Source: Henckelia pumila (lineage: Eukaryota; Streptophyta; Magnoliopsida; Lamiales; Gesneriaceae). From it: 64,000 nt of DNA. This document shows positions 22,656-34,010 of this stretch, piece by piece (position 1 is the stretch's first letter; each line of letters starts with the position of its first letter). Under the pieces are notes generated by a model that was given only the letters and a program-made list of their open reading frames with translations, was not told the DNA's origin and did not search any database. The stretch is from the NCBI RefSeq assembly GCF_033568475.1, contig NC_133123.1:5332001-5396000 (forward strand). Reading direction: 5' to 3'. Both the position numbers and the translations under genes were made by a program.

Positions 22656-24150
22656 GTAAGTGATGATGTTCTGGTGTCCGTTGTGGTGCTGTGACTGTGA
22701 GCCTGTACCATGTTCAGTTTTATTTTAAATTTAAGTAGTAGTACTGCTACCTACATCTCTAGTTTGTATTTCATTATCGACGTCGTATTAGATTGTGGGT
22801 AATATAATTTCCGAAACAGCAGCCGAACATAAAAAAAACACAATTGTAGTAATACCAACTAATTCACTGCTACTAAGAGCAGTAAAATAAAGGATCCCGG
22901 TCAAAAGTGGTAGCTTTGAGCTTCGAGATCTTCATTCGGGGATTGAATCATAAGTGTCATGTGTGTGCATATATATTAATGAAAAAGGACCAAAATTCTT
23001 CCCCGAGAACATTGAGGAGGAATTCCCTTGCTCGATTTTGATTTGTCTCCTCGAATTCTAGAAGCAATCCCAAACACAATCTAAACCGCTAGTGTTTGTA
23101 AGGTCTATTTTGTGTAGTGGTGAGATGATGCTGGAGGTCCCAAACCCCACTTAAGTTGCTAGTGTTTGTAGCGTCTATTTTGTGCAGTGATGAGATGAGT
23201 AACTTAGATCCTATCTATAGACATTTTCTTGACACGCATCTAACGGTTGACATTTATCAATAAATATGATGTCTATTATTTTTTAGTGGACCCCACATGT
23301 ATTGATAAATGATGACCTTTAGATCTATGATGGAGTAATGCCTGTAAAGATAGATTGAAATGAACCGATGAGATGATGGTAGAGATATATAGTTGATATA
23401 AATATTTTTATTCTGTTCAATAATTTTTTATTTATAAAACATAATAAAATTGCATAATTATAACAATTTAAAATTACGCCTCAAAACTTACACGTAATTG
23501 CAAGTAATAAAAAATCACAAATAGTTAAATCTAGTTAGCTACAAATCAAATAAATTATTGATTGAATCTTTTTTTTTTAATAATTTGTTCTAGCATTTAT
23601 GCATAATACTGACTTTGATCGTCACTCACCATTAGATCATTAACATTTTTCTCCATAATCCGATTTTCCTAGTCTTCATCCTCTCTTTCTTGTTCCCTCA
23701 AACCTTATTTCTCGTTTACTTTTTACATTTTCCATTGTGCATGATGATTTTCTGCTAGAGTAATTTTCACTTCATTCTTTTCAAAATATTGTGTATCTTT
23801 TTTTTCATTTTTTTAGTAAATCTGTGGGTCCCTTCTTGCTATAAATCAGTACATTCGGACTTACAGTAGCGAAAGCGTATACAATCCTTAATTTTACACA
23901 TTTGATAACCAAAATACTAATAAATCCACAAAAACTCGTGTCAACAGAGCTGTGTTAAACCAACATCACTTTTCACTAATGTCAATCCTATTCAAGATCT
24001 TGAAATCCTCTATTTAAAATTTACAATAAATATAAAGAAAATAGAGGTTAAGTCTTTAAGGATTTAGTGAGAGAATAAACTGGTTTTATACATTTATAAC
24101 GAGACAAACAATATTAGTATAGTATTTCAATATGAGATGTCAGATATCAG
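22656..24150. other. TPS1 3' flank with short repeats
   Basis: No gene was seen. A direct duplication lies at about 23080-23195, where GCTAGTGTTTGTA...GTCTATTTTGTG...TGATGAGATGA occurs twice. An imperfect inverted repeat lies at about 23205-23360, with CTATCTATAGACATT facing CTGTAAAGATAG and ATTTATCAATA facing TATTGATAAAT. The latter is probably a worn MITE of about 150 bp. The rest is AT-rich. Confidence 0.55.
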
Positions 24151-25254
24151 CAAGGTCGTCTCTAAAAAATTGGAAGCCCTGGGCTAAGTTAACGTCAAAA
24201 TAATTTTTTTTTTGTAAAATATAAAAATATTACGTACTAACTGATAATAAAATGAACATATTGATTACCAACATCTAGTTTAACATACAAATTTTATCAT
24301 TGAAGCTTCTCTTCTACCTTGGTCATTAACCGGATACACGATATTCATAACTCATTTTGGGCATTTCTCTATTAAGAAATCTATTTTTCTTTGAGGCATA
24401 TTATTCTCCGAATTTCCCAATCGAACAAATTATATAATCCTTCACCACTCATATCTATATTTTCATTCAAATTTCTAGTATCATCAACATCTCCCATTTC
24501 ATTATTATTATTTTCTTCAATTTCAGTCTTTTCACGACTATTATTTATTTGAATCTCATCATTCATAATTATATATTCTCAATTAAAATTTGATCTGCAA
24601 CTACATTTTCAGGATTCAAATTTTGATAATTGATACTCTCAATAAAGATTGGATCAGTACCCACTATAACATCATCCAAATCCGAATTTTTTTCTTTTGT
24701 ACGCAAAGAAAAGGGAGGAGCAACAACACAAAAATTAACAATGTTTAATATTTTTTGAACAAATAATTAAAAGCCCATGACCTATCTAGGGTTTAATAGA
24801 AGATTAAATAAAAATTTTATGTTTTTTTTTTACAAAAAATATTTTTTCAAGGCCAAGATTCAGGCATTGTTTGAAAAGTTTATTGTATTTCTCAATTTTT
24901 CCTAAACAAAATTTTGAAATTTGTGAAAGAAAACTTTGTGAAAACTTTCTAAAAAACTACTTTAATCTGACTGTGACAATCATTCTTCTTTATTTGTTTT
25001 TTCATTGTAAAAAAACTAGATTACTCCGATCGTTGATTTAACTATAATGAAAAAATAAAAATAAAAAAGATAAGAATGGACAACTTCACCATACCTTGAT
25101 TCACCCATTTCGTCGCACGCGAAAACAGACGCATGCGAGGTCAACGGCTTCATCGTCCCCCCGTGCATGGCTCTACTGTAACAGCTAGGTTTTTTAGAGA
25201 TAAAATCACAACGTTTCAGGCCCACCCCAAATCTAATTCTTAGATCCATCTCTG
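24151..25254 (-). mobile_element. hAT transposon remnant, same group as the one at 8.4 kb
   Basis: The end at 24151 (CAAGGTCGTCTCTAA, then AGCCCTGGGC) and the end at 25254 (reverse complement CAGAGATGGATCTAA, then GGTGGGCC) look like the termini of the 8374-9326 element. On the minus strand, 24381-24720 reads an Asn/Glu-rich acidic tract (for example EIQINNSREKTEIEENNNN) ending in LYNLFDWEIRR, which resembles the N-terminal region of TTF-finger hAT transposases just before the conserved NIYDP-type motif. It is interrupted by a stop near 24570. The flanking 8-mers (GATATCAG and GTCACAAA) do not match, so one boundary may be a deletion junction. Confidence 0.55.
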
Positions 25255-25530
25255 GTCACAAATAAATTCATTTTAAGGTTCACTACATGCCACACCTCGT
25301 AAGACATGATCAGTAAAAACAAGACTAGCCGCGTCTCCAAATATAACTGATTTATTTGTATCTAACGATAGCTAACACGTAGGGTTTTTTAAAAGAAAAA
25401 GAAAAAAAAAAAGAAACATGAAAACAGCCTAAAGCTAAAAAAATTGGTGAACTTAACAAACACATACACGTAACAAAACCTCCCATCAACGGATACAACA
25501 TGAATCCCAAATGTGGTTCATACAATTCTC

Positions 25531-27651
25531 TTACTCCACTGAGGTTTTCCGGTTGGGTTCAAAAACGTTCTTGATCAACGACTCCTTAATCGATAGTAAC
25601 TCAGGGAACTCTTTCTTCAGCTTCGAGGCGTCCATCTCATTATTACTTCTAGGAGCAACGATGACCTTTGCTTGCTCTTCGAGTGTAAAATTTGCCCACT
25701 TGAATTCCGGGTCAATATATTTCTTGTACATTTCCAAGATTTCGTTGTGGCTAACAACTCCAGGGTTTGTGAAGTTCCATATGCCTCTAAGATTTCTCTT
25801 TGCCATCTCAATTGAAATGGGAAGAAGCTCATCCAAGATCGTCATACTGTTGGGAATGTTGACCACCTTGTTGTACCGAGAAATCTTGGTGATGAAATTT
25901 CGCGGGTTGTTCAGGTCAGAAGATATAGGCATTCGAACTCTGAGAGTGCAAACGTTGTCATATTCTTTCAAAAGCTCTTCCACCTGATTCACAATGCACA
26001 AGGGAAATATTAATAACCATATTGAGGAATAAACCAAAAGAACATCACGCTTAATATGATTTTGATTGATGAAAATTACCATGGCCTTGGTCTTTGAATA
26101 GAAAGAACCGGTGAAATTAGGTGTGTCTTCCTCCTTAAATCCGATTCCAGACCCTTCAGGGTGTGAATCATTGTACTCAAAAATACACCCAGTGGCAAAG
26201 TTCATCATCAGGAGTCCATGCTCTCTGCATACGTCTGCTAAGTTCAGTGTGCCAGCAACATTGGTTCGAATTGTTTCCGTCCTGTGAGATTCACACCAAT
26301 CAACATTGGGTCTACCAGTTACCCCTGCGGAGTTAAAAACATGTGTTGGCTTAACAGCTAGGATGTCCGCCAATAGCTGCGAGCGATCCTCCAGACGCCC
26401 CTTCCCATATTCATATGGGATCCCCTGCTTCTCGCACAATTTTCCAAGCAAACCACCAATCCACCCAGTCCTACCAAATATCAAGAACTTCAAGGCCGGT
26501 TTTTGAGGTGGAGTGGTTTTGGAGGCCGGAACTAACATCTTTGTCTGATTAGAATTTCCAGCAAATTCAGACTTACCAGATTCGTACTTCTCAGCTTCAT
26601 CGAAATGTCTTTCTATTCCACCAGGCATCATCAGCATTCTAGGATGAGGAAGTAGTGCACCGGATACATCGCCCCACCAATCAGGATTGCTAGTATACCA
26701 TTCGATGGTCTTTTTCAACCCCTCTTCCCATGTGGTCCTTTCAAACCAACCCAAATTCTTTAGCTTCTCGTCATCAAGGAAGTACCTCTGATCATTGAAT
26801 GGCCTATTCTCTACAAACTGGATGCTCTTGTCTGGATCCATGTTAAACAAGTTGCATATGTCTTTGGCCACATCGATGACTCTCCTCTCCTTCTTTGTTC
26901 CAATGTTGTAGACATGACCAACCTCTCCCTTGTGAAGAACGACTTCAAATGCCTCCGCAACATCCTCACAGTAAAGGTAACTTCGTACATTAGAGCCATC
27001 ACCGTGAATAGGGAGAGTTTTATCTTTCATGGCTAGAAGAATAAACTTGGGGATCAACTTCTCAGGAAACTGATTTGGACCATAAACATTGTTACCCCGT
27101 GTGGTAATCACAGGCAACCCATAGGACCTGCCATAAGCCATGACAAGCATTTCAGCCCCAGCTTTTGTGGCTGAGTATGGATTTGTCGGCAGGAGCTGTG
27201 AGGCTTCATGATTTCCAACAACAGCATCCTCGTCTGTCTCACCATAGACCTCATCAGTGCTAACATGGATAAACCTTCTTATCTGGCCAGTAACTTTGCA
27301 GGCTTCCAGAAGCACGTGGGTGCCATATATATTGTTTTTGGTGAACTCAAAACTGTTTCCGAAAGAATTATCAACATGAGTCTGGGCCGCAAAGTGCATT
27401 ATAGTGTCAATGTTCTCAGCAACGAGAAGGTAGTTGACAAGGTCAGCACTGCCAATGTCACCCTTTACAAACTTGAAGTTGGGTGAAGCTTTGGAGGGGA
27501 AAAGGTTTTTCAGATTGGAACAGTAATCAAGTTTGTCGAGGACAACAATCTTGTAGTCAGGGTAGTTCCGGATGAGCCTGTTTGCAACATGAGATGCAAT
27601 GAATCCAGCAGCCCCAGTGACTAGGATATTCTTGGGGGTATATGCTGACAT
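25531..27651 (-). CDS. RHM1: trifunctional UDP-rhamnose synthase (RHM)
   Basis: Converts UDP-glucose to UDP-L-rhamnose in the cytosol, supplying pectin, rhamnosylated flavonoids and glycosides. Two exons, 26080-27651 and 25531-25983, separated by a 96-bp intron (25984-26079, GTAATT...AATCAG); the spliced product is 674 residues against about 669 for Arabidopsis RHM1. The N-terminal half is the 4,6-dehydratase: GAAGFIASH Rossmann loop, STDEVYGE and YSATKAG (YxxxK). The C-terminal half is the 3,5-epimerase/4-keto-reductase: GRTGWIGGLLGKLCEKQGI, then YSKTKAM (second YxxxK). It ends PNRKTSVE. The intron length is a multiple of three and has no stop in frame, so unspliced RNA would read through with 32 extra residues right after the second YxxxK. 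Paralogues RHM1, RHM2 and RHM3 are hard to tell apart without alignment; the symbol is a best guess. Confidence 0.95.
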   Translation of the reverse strand: MSAYTPKNILVTGAAGFIASHVANRLIRNYPDYKIVVLDKLDYCSNLKNLFPSKASPNFKFVKGDIGSADLVNYLLVAENIDTIMHFAAQTHVDNSFGNSFEFTKNNIYGTHVLLEACKVTGQIRRFIHVSTDEVYGETDEDAVVGNHEASQLLPTNPYSATKAGAEMLVMAYGRSYGLPVITTRGNNVYGPNQFPEKLIPKFILLAMKDKTLPIHGDGSNVRSYLYCEDVAEAFEVVLHKGEVGHVYNIGTKKERRVIDVAKDICNLFNMDPDKSIQFVENRPFNDQRYFLDDEKLKNLGWFERTTWEEGLKKTIEWYTSNPDWWGDVSGALLPHPRMLMMPGGIERHFDEAEKYESGKSEFAGNSNQTKMLVPASKTTPPQKPALKFLIFGRTGWIGGLLGKLCEKQGIPYEYGKGRLEDRSQLLADILAVKPTHVFNSAGVTGRPNVDWCESHRTETIRTNVAGTLNLADVCREHGLLMMNFATGCIFEYNDSHPEGSGIGFKEEDTPNFTGSFYSKTKAMVIFINQNHIKRDVLLVYSSIWLLIFPLCIVNQVEELLKEYDNVCTLRVRMPISSDLNNPRNFITKISRYNKVVNIPNSMTILDELLPISIEMAKRNLRGIWNFTNPGVVSHNEILEMYKKYIDPEFKWANFTLEEQAKVIVAPRSNNEMDASKLKKEFPELLSIKESLIKNVFEPNRKTSVE

Positions 27652-28366
27652 CGCAACTTAATATCTGCTAGGAAAAACAAATAAGCAAACAACATATATT
27701 ACAATCAATGTTTCATAACCAGAAAAGTGAAACTTGCAACAGAAATACAGGAAACACGAGGCCCAAACAAATATCCCAATCCAGATTTCTGTCATCGAAC
27801 ATGAAAGCTTCATCATAAAAACAGAGACGCCAGTAAGAAATTATCAAACCGCTGCTCTAGCAATTAACATTCTAACTCGAAAGCTAGCTAAACCAACACG
27901 ATTGCACTCAAAGCTTTGATACAGATCATCAAATGTCCCAATTCAAATCAAATACGCTCAAAAGCAATAATTTGCGACGATAATAATCAGCAAACATCCA
28001 GTTTCAACAGCACCGACGATAAAAAAAAAAAAAAAAAAAAATTACCACATCACACGCACACAAAGCAACTACAAACACATAAAACGCACATTGAACATAT
28101 ATAAACGCATATACGCCAAGTTCCAATGAAATGACAGCAAATCAACAACAAATACACCGTAACTTTGATCAGATCTACATAATTAAGGTAAATAGAACAA
28201 GATCTTTAAATGAACTCACGAAATTTCAATAATCCAGATCAGGATCTACCGACAAAAGCAAGATACTGGAGAAGATCTCAACTACCAACTCTGGAAAGAG
28301 CAAAATTTCAGAGGATGGAAGGACAAAAGAGCGTGGAGAGATAATTGAGGTGCTGCTTTATATATA
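27652..28366 (-). promoter_or_regulatory. RHM promoter, leader exon and 5' UTR intron
   Basis: On the minus strand a TATATATAAA box lies at 28357-28366, followed by a CT-rich leader exon from about 28335 to 28220. A consensus donor GTGAGTTC starts at 28219, and the acceptor TTTTTCCTAG ends at 27668 (or CAG at 27665). This gives a leader intron of about 550 bp that ends some 15 bases upstream of the start codon. A poly-A run lies at 28021-28041 on the plus strand. Confidence 0.65.
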
Positions 28367-28466
28367 GCACGCGGCGCGTGCCATTTTCATTTCCGAGTTA
28401 TAATGTTTCATGTAATATCGATGGTTGTAAATTTATTCCAGGTATATTATTGAAGCAAAATACTAA

Positions 28467-28851
28467 GCTACCGTTTTGGTAACCCATATTATTATACTAT
28501 ATATAACTTATTTTAACTTATTTTATATTTTTTTCGTTATATTATTTATCTATCTATTAATAATTTATTTTACATCAATTAAATCACTATTTATCTTATA
28601 TCAATCAAATCATTGAATTTAAATTATTTTATTATCACTTACAAATAATATTATTCATCTTTAATTTATTGTTAAAAAAACAAAATATTTATTTCTCATT
28701 TTTATATAAAATCTAATCAATCAAATCAAATAAACTATAATCTATCAATCAAATCAAATAATATATTAATTATCATTTTTTATTTATTTTTTATTATATT
28801 ATGTTACTTATTTATGTATTATCTATCTCATCATACTTGTCAAACGGTACC
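28467..28851. mobile_element. Tourist/PIF-Harbinger-type MITE
   Basis: The left end GCTACCGTTTTGGTAA and the reverse complement of the right end GGTACCGTTTGACAAG are similar terminal repeats. Both are flanked by TAA (28464-28466 and 28852-28854), the 3-bp TWA duplication of PIF/Harbinger elements. The 385-bp interior is extremely AT-rich and has no coding capacity. Confidence 0.65.
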
Positions 28852-29501
28852 TAAACATAATAAATAACCGTATTAACTATTTTATATATTTTTTAAAATT
28901 ATTAAATTATTTGTTATCATGTATTCTTCTTCACAAAAACTCATGCGAGACAATTTCATGGTTAATTTTGTTAAACAGATCACTTAATTGAGTCACTCAT
29001 AGACAATATTAATTTTTATTATAAATATAGGTATGATTGACTCGTCATACGGATAATCGTCTAGACTTACTCATTTTTTCTTATTATTATTTTTATTATT
29101 ATTATTAAATAATAAATAAATGAATAATTAAGGTAATCCTTATTATCAAGATTTATCATGATCTGATTTTATTTTATAAATTTGAACTGTTTTATGGTAA
29201 ATTATCAGTCCCTCAGTCGCATAGACACAGGAGGTCTATTTGTTATATAAAAATTTATTGAAAAGCCAAATTTCACAAATAATTTTTCATTTTACTTCAT
29301 TTTATTGATTGTTTTAATATGATATAAAAATCACTAATAATTGGTAGGAAATAAAAATCATATATAAACAGTGAATTATAAATTTGGGATCCTTGTATTT
29401 GTGACGGATGAAGCAAATAATTTTAAAAGATACAATCCTTTGTATTACATGTGACGAACTGGATTGTGAAAAATAATATAACTGAAAATAAATCAAAAGA
29501 A

Positions 29502-29532
<31 letters not shown>

Positions 29533-29979
29533 TCAATGTTTCGAATTTGTTTATATTAAAAACATTGAAATCAAGTTTAGCGAGATTTCAAATATAATTT
29601 AAAATATCAATAACGAATAATGTTCCCGCAATAATTTTTTTTTTTTTAGGATTCCACAATAATTGAATAAGCTAGTAAATTGATTATTCAATAAATATTT
29701 TAAAATATGGACGATATTGCCCTTTGACTGGTAAGTGAATCTTGGGGACGCGGTTGGTATCGTATCGGTAGTAGCTGGATCTAGCTCGGGCGGAAGGTGG
29801 GTGGTTAGTTGTATCTAATACCTTGTTTTAGTTTGTTTTCGAATGTGTGGATCATGTATAAACATTCTCTATTTGAAAAAATGGTCGGTGTTATCACTTG
29901 GAATCGAACCATTATTTCATGTGAAATAGTCAAAGATCGAGTTAGACATACAAAATTAAAGATTTTTCGAGTTGACAAT

Positions 29980-30743
29980 GAGTAAAATTCATTTTAATAC
30001 GCGAACTATTAATAAAATGTCAAATTGGTACATGAACTATTGAAAATGATTTAATTGTTACATAATCAAGTTATAAAGTCAATTTTACTTTTTATCTAAA
30101 ATATTTTAAAGTTTAATATTTTTGTTAAATTAAAATAGATACACATTTTATTATTCAAAATTATTTTATTATATAATTATAAGCATGAATTTATATTCAT
30201 TTAAATTTTATCCTATAAAAAAGAGATCGTACTCATTGTACGGAACGTTGTAAATATTAATTAATACAAACATGCACATACACACACATATATATAACAA
30301 TTGATAAATTATATATTCAAAAATAGTATATATTAAAAAAATATAATAAAAGATATTTTTCTGTTTATCTATGTTATAATATTATTATTTATATTAATCA
30401 AATTAAAAATGATATATACGTGTGTGTTTTTTATTTATAATCTACAAATTTTATGTTGAATATTTTTTCGTATACATAATATATAATATTCTTTTTATAG
30501 TATAGTAATTAGTAAATATGAATTTATATTTATAATTGTAATTAATACAATAATTTAGTAGACAAAAATATGTATGTAGTTTAATTAATCAATTTAATAA
30601 TAATATTCAACTTTAAAAAAAATTTAAGTAAAGGGCAAAATTGACCGTTGAGTTTGGTCATATATCAATTAAACCATTTTCAATAGTTCATGTATCAATT
30701 TGACATTTTATCAATAGTTCATGTACCAAAATAATTTTTACTC
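29980..30743. mobile_element. non-autonomous MULE with 115-bp inverted repeats
   Basis: The left end starts GAGTAAAATTCATTTTAATA and the reverse complement of the right end starts GAGTAAAAATTATTTTGGTA. The arms then share ATAAAATGTCAAATTG, TACATGAACTATTGAAAATG and GTCAATTTT over about 115 bp. The flanks are GTTGACAAT (29971-29979) and GTTGATAAT (30744-30752), a 9-bp target duplication with one mismatch. The interior is AT-rich with no transposase and no captured exon that I can recognise. Confidence 0.8.
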
Positions 30744-30959
30744 GTTGATAATAGATTTTTCTTTGTTTCTTGTGATCGGTTGTTATTGTATTTTTCAAAC
30801 ATTTTTTCTCTGTGGTCGTCTGAGTGAAGAAGAATTATTGGAGAAATATTAAGATGAATGAGAATAATTAGATACTTAGAATTAAAAAAACACTTAGGCA
30901 GACGAATTCGATAAAAAAGAATTATTGGATAAATAATTAAGATAGATCGAATTAGAATA

Positions 30960-31068
30960 ATTAAATATTTAGGCTAAAAAGAAAAAACCGTCTAAGCGGC
31001 CGCCTAAGCGTCTAGGCATTAGGTAATGGGTGACCGCCCGCATAACGCCTAATGCTTTTTAAAACATT
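30960..31068. mobile_element. fragment of a hAT-type MITE related to the one at 44.7 kb
   Basis: A GC-rich patch (GTCTAAGCGGCCGCCTAAGC, then GACCGCCCGC) ends in TTTTTAAAACATTG. The reverse complement, CAATGTTTTAAAAAGC, matches the termini of the 44687-45270 element in type. Upstream (about 30825-30960) a GAATTATTGGA...AATAATTA segment occurs twice and may belong to it. No left terminus or duplication was found. Confidence 0.5.
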
Positions 31069-31221
31069 GATAAATTCAATTAAAAAATTTAGTTATACGT
31101 AAATTTATTTTTATAATACTTTTTAAATTTATGTAAAAGAACAAACAAGTATACATACAAATACAATGAAATGAGTGTATATTAGCCATTAGGGAGTGTT
31201 TGCAAAAATTATAATTTTATA

Positions 31222-32105
31222 AAAGTGATTAAGGGAGGGTTTTGAATCATTAAAAAAAATGATTGTTAGATTTTGACTTAAAAAAATCACTTTTGTGTGT
31301 TTTTTAAACCCAAATTATGTGTTGGCTTATACTTAACTTAATTAAAATCCAAAAGCTAGTCACACGGTGATTATGATTCTCCAAAAGTGATTCTAATAAA
31401 AAGGTCAATGTTAAAATCACTCTAATCACTTATTTATCAAATTTTTATTTTTAGATTTTCACATTTGTTTCTAAACACTACCAACTTTTGATTTATAAAT
31501 TATAAAAAAGTTAAGAAAAATGTGAAAATCTAAAAATCAAAGTTGGGTAGTTTTTGGAAACAAATGTGAAAATCTAAAAATTAAAGTAGGCTAGTGTTTG
31601 ATAAATAAGTGATTAAAGTAATTTTAACGTTGACCTTTTTATTAGAATCACTTTTGGAGAATCAGAGCATCCGCAATGCTATCTCGTTATTAACACAATA
31701 ACACTCTCCACATCATCAAAAGTTGTGGACCCCACTGTTAATAACACATACCTTAAAACACCCACAACCTTTTTAACAATAACACTCATTATTAATGGGT
31801 TCCACATTCCACTCAATCAATATAAAATTATTTTTCATTTAATAAATATATTTTAAATATATCTTAAAATATTAAAATTTATATTTATTATTTAAATAAT
31901 ATTCTTATTTTCTAGTTTTAATTTTATTAATTTAAAACAATATTAAAAATTGAACCATCATATGACTAGCTTTTGAATTTCAATTAATTTAAACATAAAC
32001 TAACATATAATTTGAGTTTAAAAAACACACAAAAATAATTTTTTAAACTAAAATCTAACAATTACATTTTTTAAATGATTGCAAAGACTTCCCTCAACAA
32101 ATTTA
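31222..32105. mobile_element. long palindromic element, interrupted in its right arm
   Basis: The left arm (31222-31490) and right arm (31510-31665 continued at about 31950-32105) are complementary. Landmarks are GATTGTTAGATTTT, TGTGTGTTTTTTAAAC, AAAAGCTAGTCA and TTCTCCAAAAGTGATTCTAA on the left, all found reversed on the right. The centre is near 31500. It has no coding capacity. About 280 bp of other sequence splits the right arm. Clear target duplications were not found, so the superfamily is undecided. Confidence 0.7.
31666..31948. mobile_element. sequence inserted in the palindromic element (MITE-like)
   Basis: It begins GAGCATCCGCAATGCTATCT, the kind of terminus seen in common plant MITEs (GAGCATC..CAATG). 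It contains GTTGTGGACCCCACTGTTAA and then AT-rich DNA. The matching opposite terminus is missing, so the copy is truncated or the right boundary is approximate. Its position inside one arm of the palindrome makes it the younger insertion. Confidence 0.5.
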
Positions 32106-32805
32106 GTACGACTATATCGTTGTGAACCAAAAGGACCACCGGCCCACCAATTAATATTATCAGGACCTTTCAATAAATAATTAAATATGAGGGTGCTAAA
32201 GCATGAATAATTTCCATGATCCGAATATTCTGTTTTGGAAAAGGAGTCGGTGTGAAGTTAAAAAATATATTTTTTATTTATAGACTTTTATCTATATTCC
32301 TTCTCGACTTGACTCTTATTTCTTTTTCTTTTTCTTTTTTTTTTTTAAAAAAAGAAATCTCAAACACCAGATTAGGTAGAAAAATATTACTCTCCAAAAT
32401 AATTATACTCAACATACACATTTATTATATGTAAAATGTAGTAATGTTAAAATTAAATTTAGCAGCCCTGTAAAAAAAAAGTAATTTAAGATATATACAC
32501 ATACTGCAAATTAAGAATTAACCATGGTTATGCTTGAATTAATAAATTTGATTGGGAGGGAGATACATGTAAGATATTTGAATTGATAAAGTGTATGAAG
32601 ATGGATTTCAAATGATAATCATTTTAGATGTATTTAAAATTCATCACAATTACTATTAGGAGTTTGCATTGGTTTTCTAATTTTTTTTAGATGACTAATC
32701 CGAAAATCGACCATTTAACTTTGATTTGGTTCGATTTTTCTTGTATTAAGATTTGGTTAATTCGATTTTTTTTTAAATATCTAAAAATATCGCATATTTG
32801 ATGAT

Positions 32806-32963
32806 TAGTATCTTTTATTATTAAAGTTTACACAAAAACTCCTATTAAACTATAATCAAAACTCAAAATATAATAACATAATTAAATATAGTAAAATGAT
32901 TTACTAAACATCAATTTAGTATCTTTTATTATTAAAGTTTACACAAAAACTCCTATTAAACTA
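32806..32963. repeat. 47-bp direct duplication
   Basis: The segment starting TAGTATCTTTTATTATTAAA and ending CTCCTATTAAACTA occurs at 32806-32852 and again at 32917-32963 with no visible difference, offset by 111 bp. The identity suggests a recent local duplication. Confidence 0.75.
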
Positions 32964-34010
32964 CCTCACAATCAATTTTAGATATCAGACTCGATTCGAC
33001 TCATGAAAAATATTACTTTTTATGTAAAAAAAAATGTTAGTTTTTTTGTATGTAGAAGTGTCAAAATGAGCTAGCGAAACTGACCAGCCTACAATCCGTC
33101 GCACTCGTGATTATTATTCAAATGTTTATCTATAGTGCCAATTTAGATACATGGAGGTACATCAATTTTAATTTGGTTTATTGTTTAATATCAGCGGTAA
33201 AAGAGGATGTTATACAATCCTTTGGGTAGTACTCAAATAATTCATCTGAGGGTTTACATTTGAACACATATGCATAATTAATATTATAATGCCGATATGA
33301 TAAATCATCGATTGTTAGATCTCCTATTAAAGTAACACTCTTAAGATATGTTGAACTAAACTCACAAAAACGCATTTATCAGATCAATATCGATATATAA
33401 ATAGTCTCTTTTTAAATTATATTTTGAATAAAAATATCGAACCGGAAAGTGGGTAATAAAAATAATCATTTAGAATAGACCATCAGGCATGTCTTCTTCT
33501 CAAAGGACGAGCTATATATAGCCCAAAAATAGAAGCAATTTCCACATCAACAAATACCTTGTACAGTTGATATATGCTAAAGTTCAGTACGCATGATGTG
33601 ATATGGCCTATGTAAGGATTTAGTCGATGCTGCCTATCCAACGTACCCGGGCAAATGCAGATCAATTGATTTGACCTACTAAAGTGCCCGGGTCCATTGA
33701 ATTGTTTTTGGATAGCAACCTCAAAGGCAGCATATGTAGGAGATAAAAATAAATTAATGAAAAGCTAAATTGATTCATTCCTCTAATTTTGTAGCACATA
33801 CGATTCCATGCTAGCAGCTAGTTTGAGCTGATTTAACAAAATCTGTGTTATGTTTGAAGACAATAACTGTGAATATACTATAGTCCAAGAAGTAAAATAC
33901 ATGCGGAACGATCATATAGCTAGAGTTGCATTCGAACGCTATCAATTCCGCAAAAGTTGCATATATATGTATTTTCACTCGGATTCAGAACAAACTCAGT
34001 AATCACATTG

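Larger units (their letters stand above)
28367..33960. other. gene-poor AT-rich interval rich in MITEs
   Basis: About 5.6 kb without a supportable gene between RHM and the membrane-protein gene. Besides the elements listed separately (28467-28851, 29980-30743, 30960-31068, 31222-32105), it holds an (AT)n run near 29504-29528 and a direct duplication near 32806-32963. The rest, including 33000-33960, shows only short open frames without recognisable content. Confidence 0.6.

Noticed and set aside
25511-25987. 158-codon open frame on the plus strand opposite the RHM 3' exon
   Set aside because: It is antisense to well-conserved RHM coding sequence, has no recognisable domain and is explained by codon composition of the real gene.
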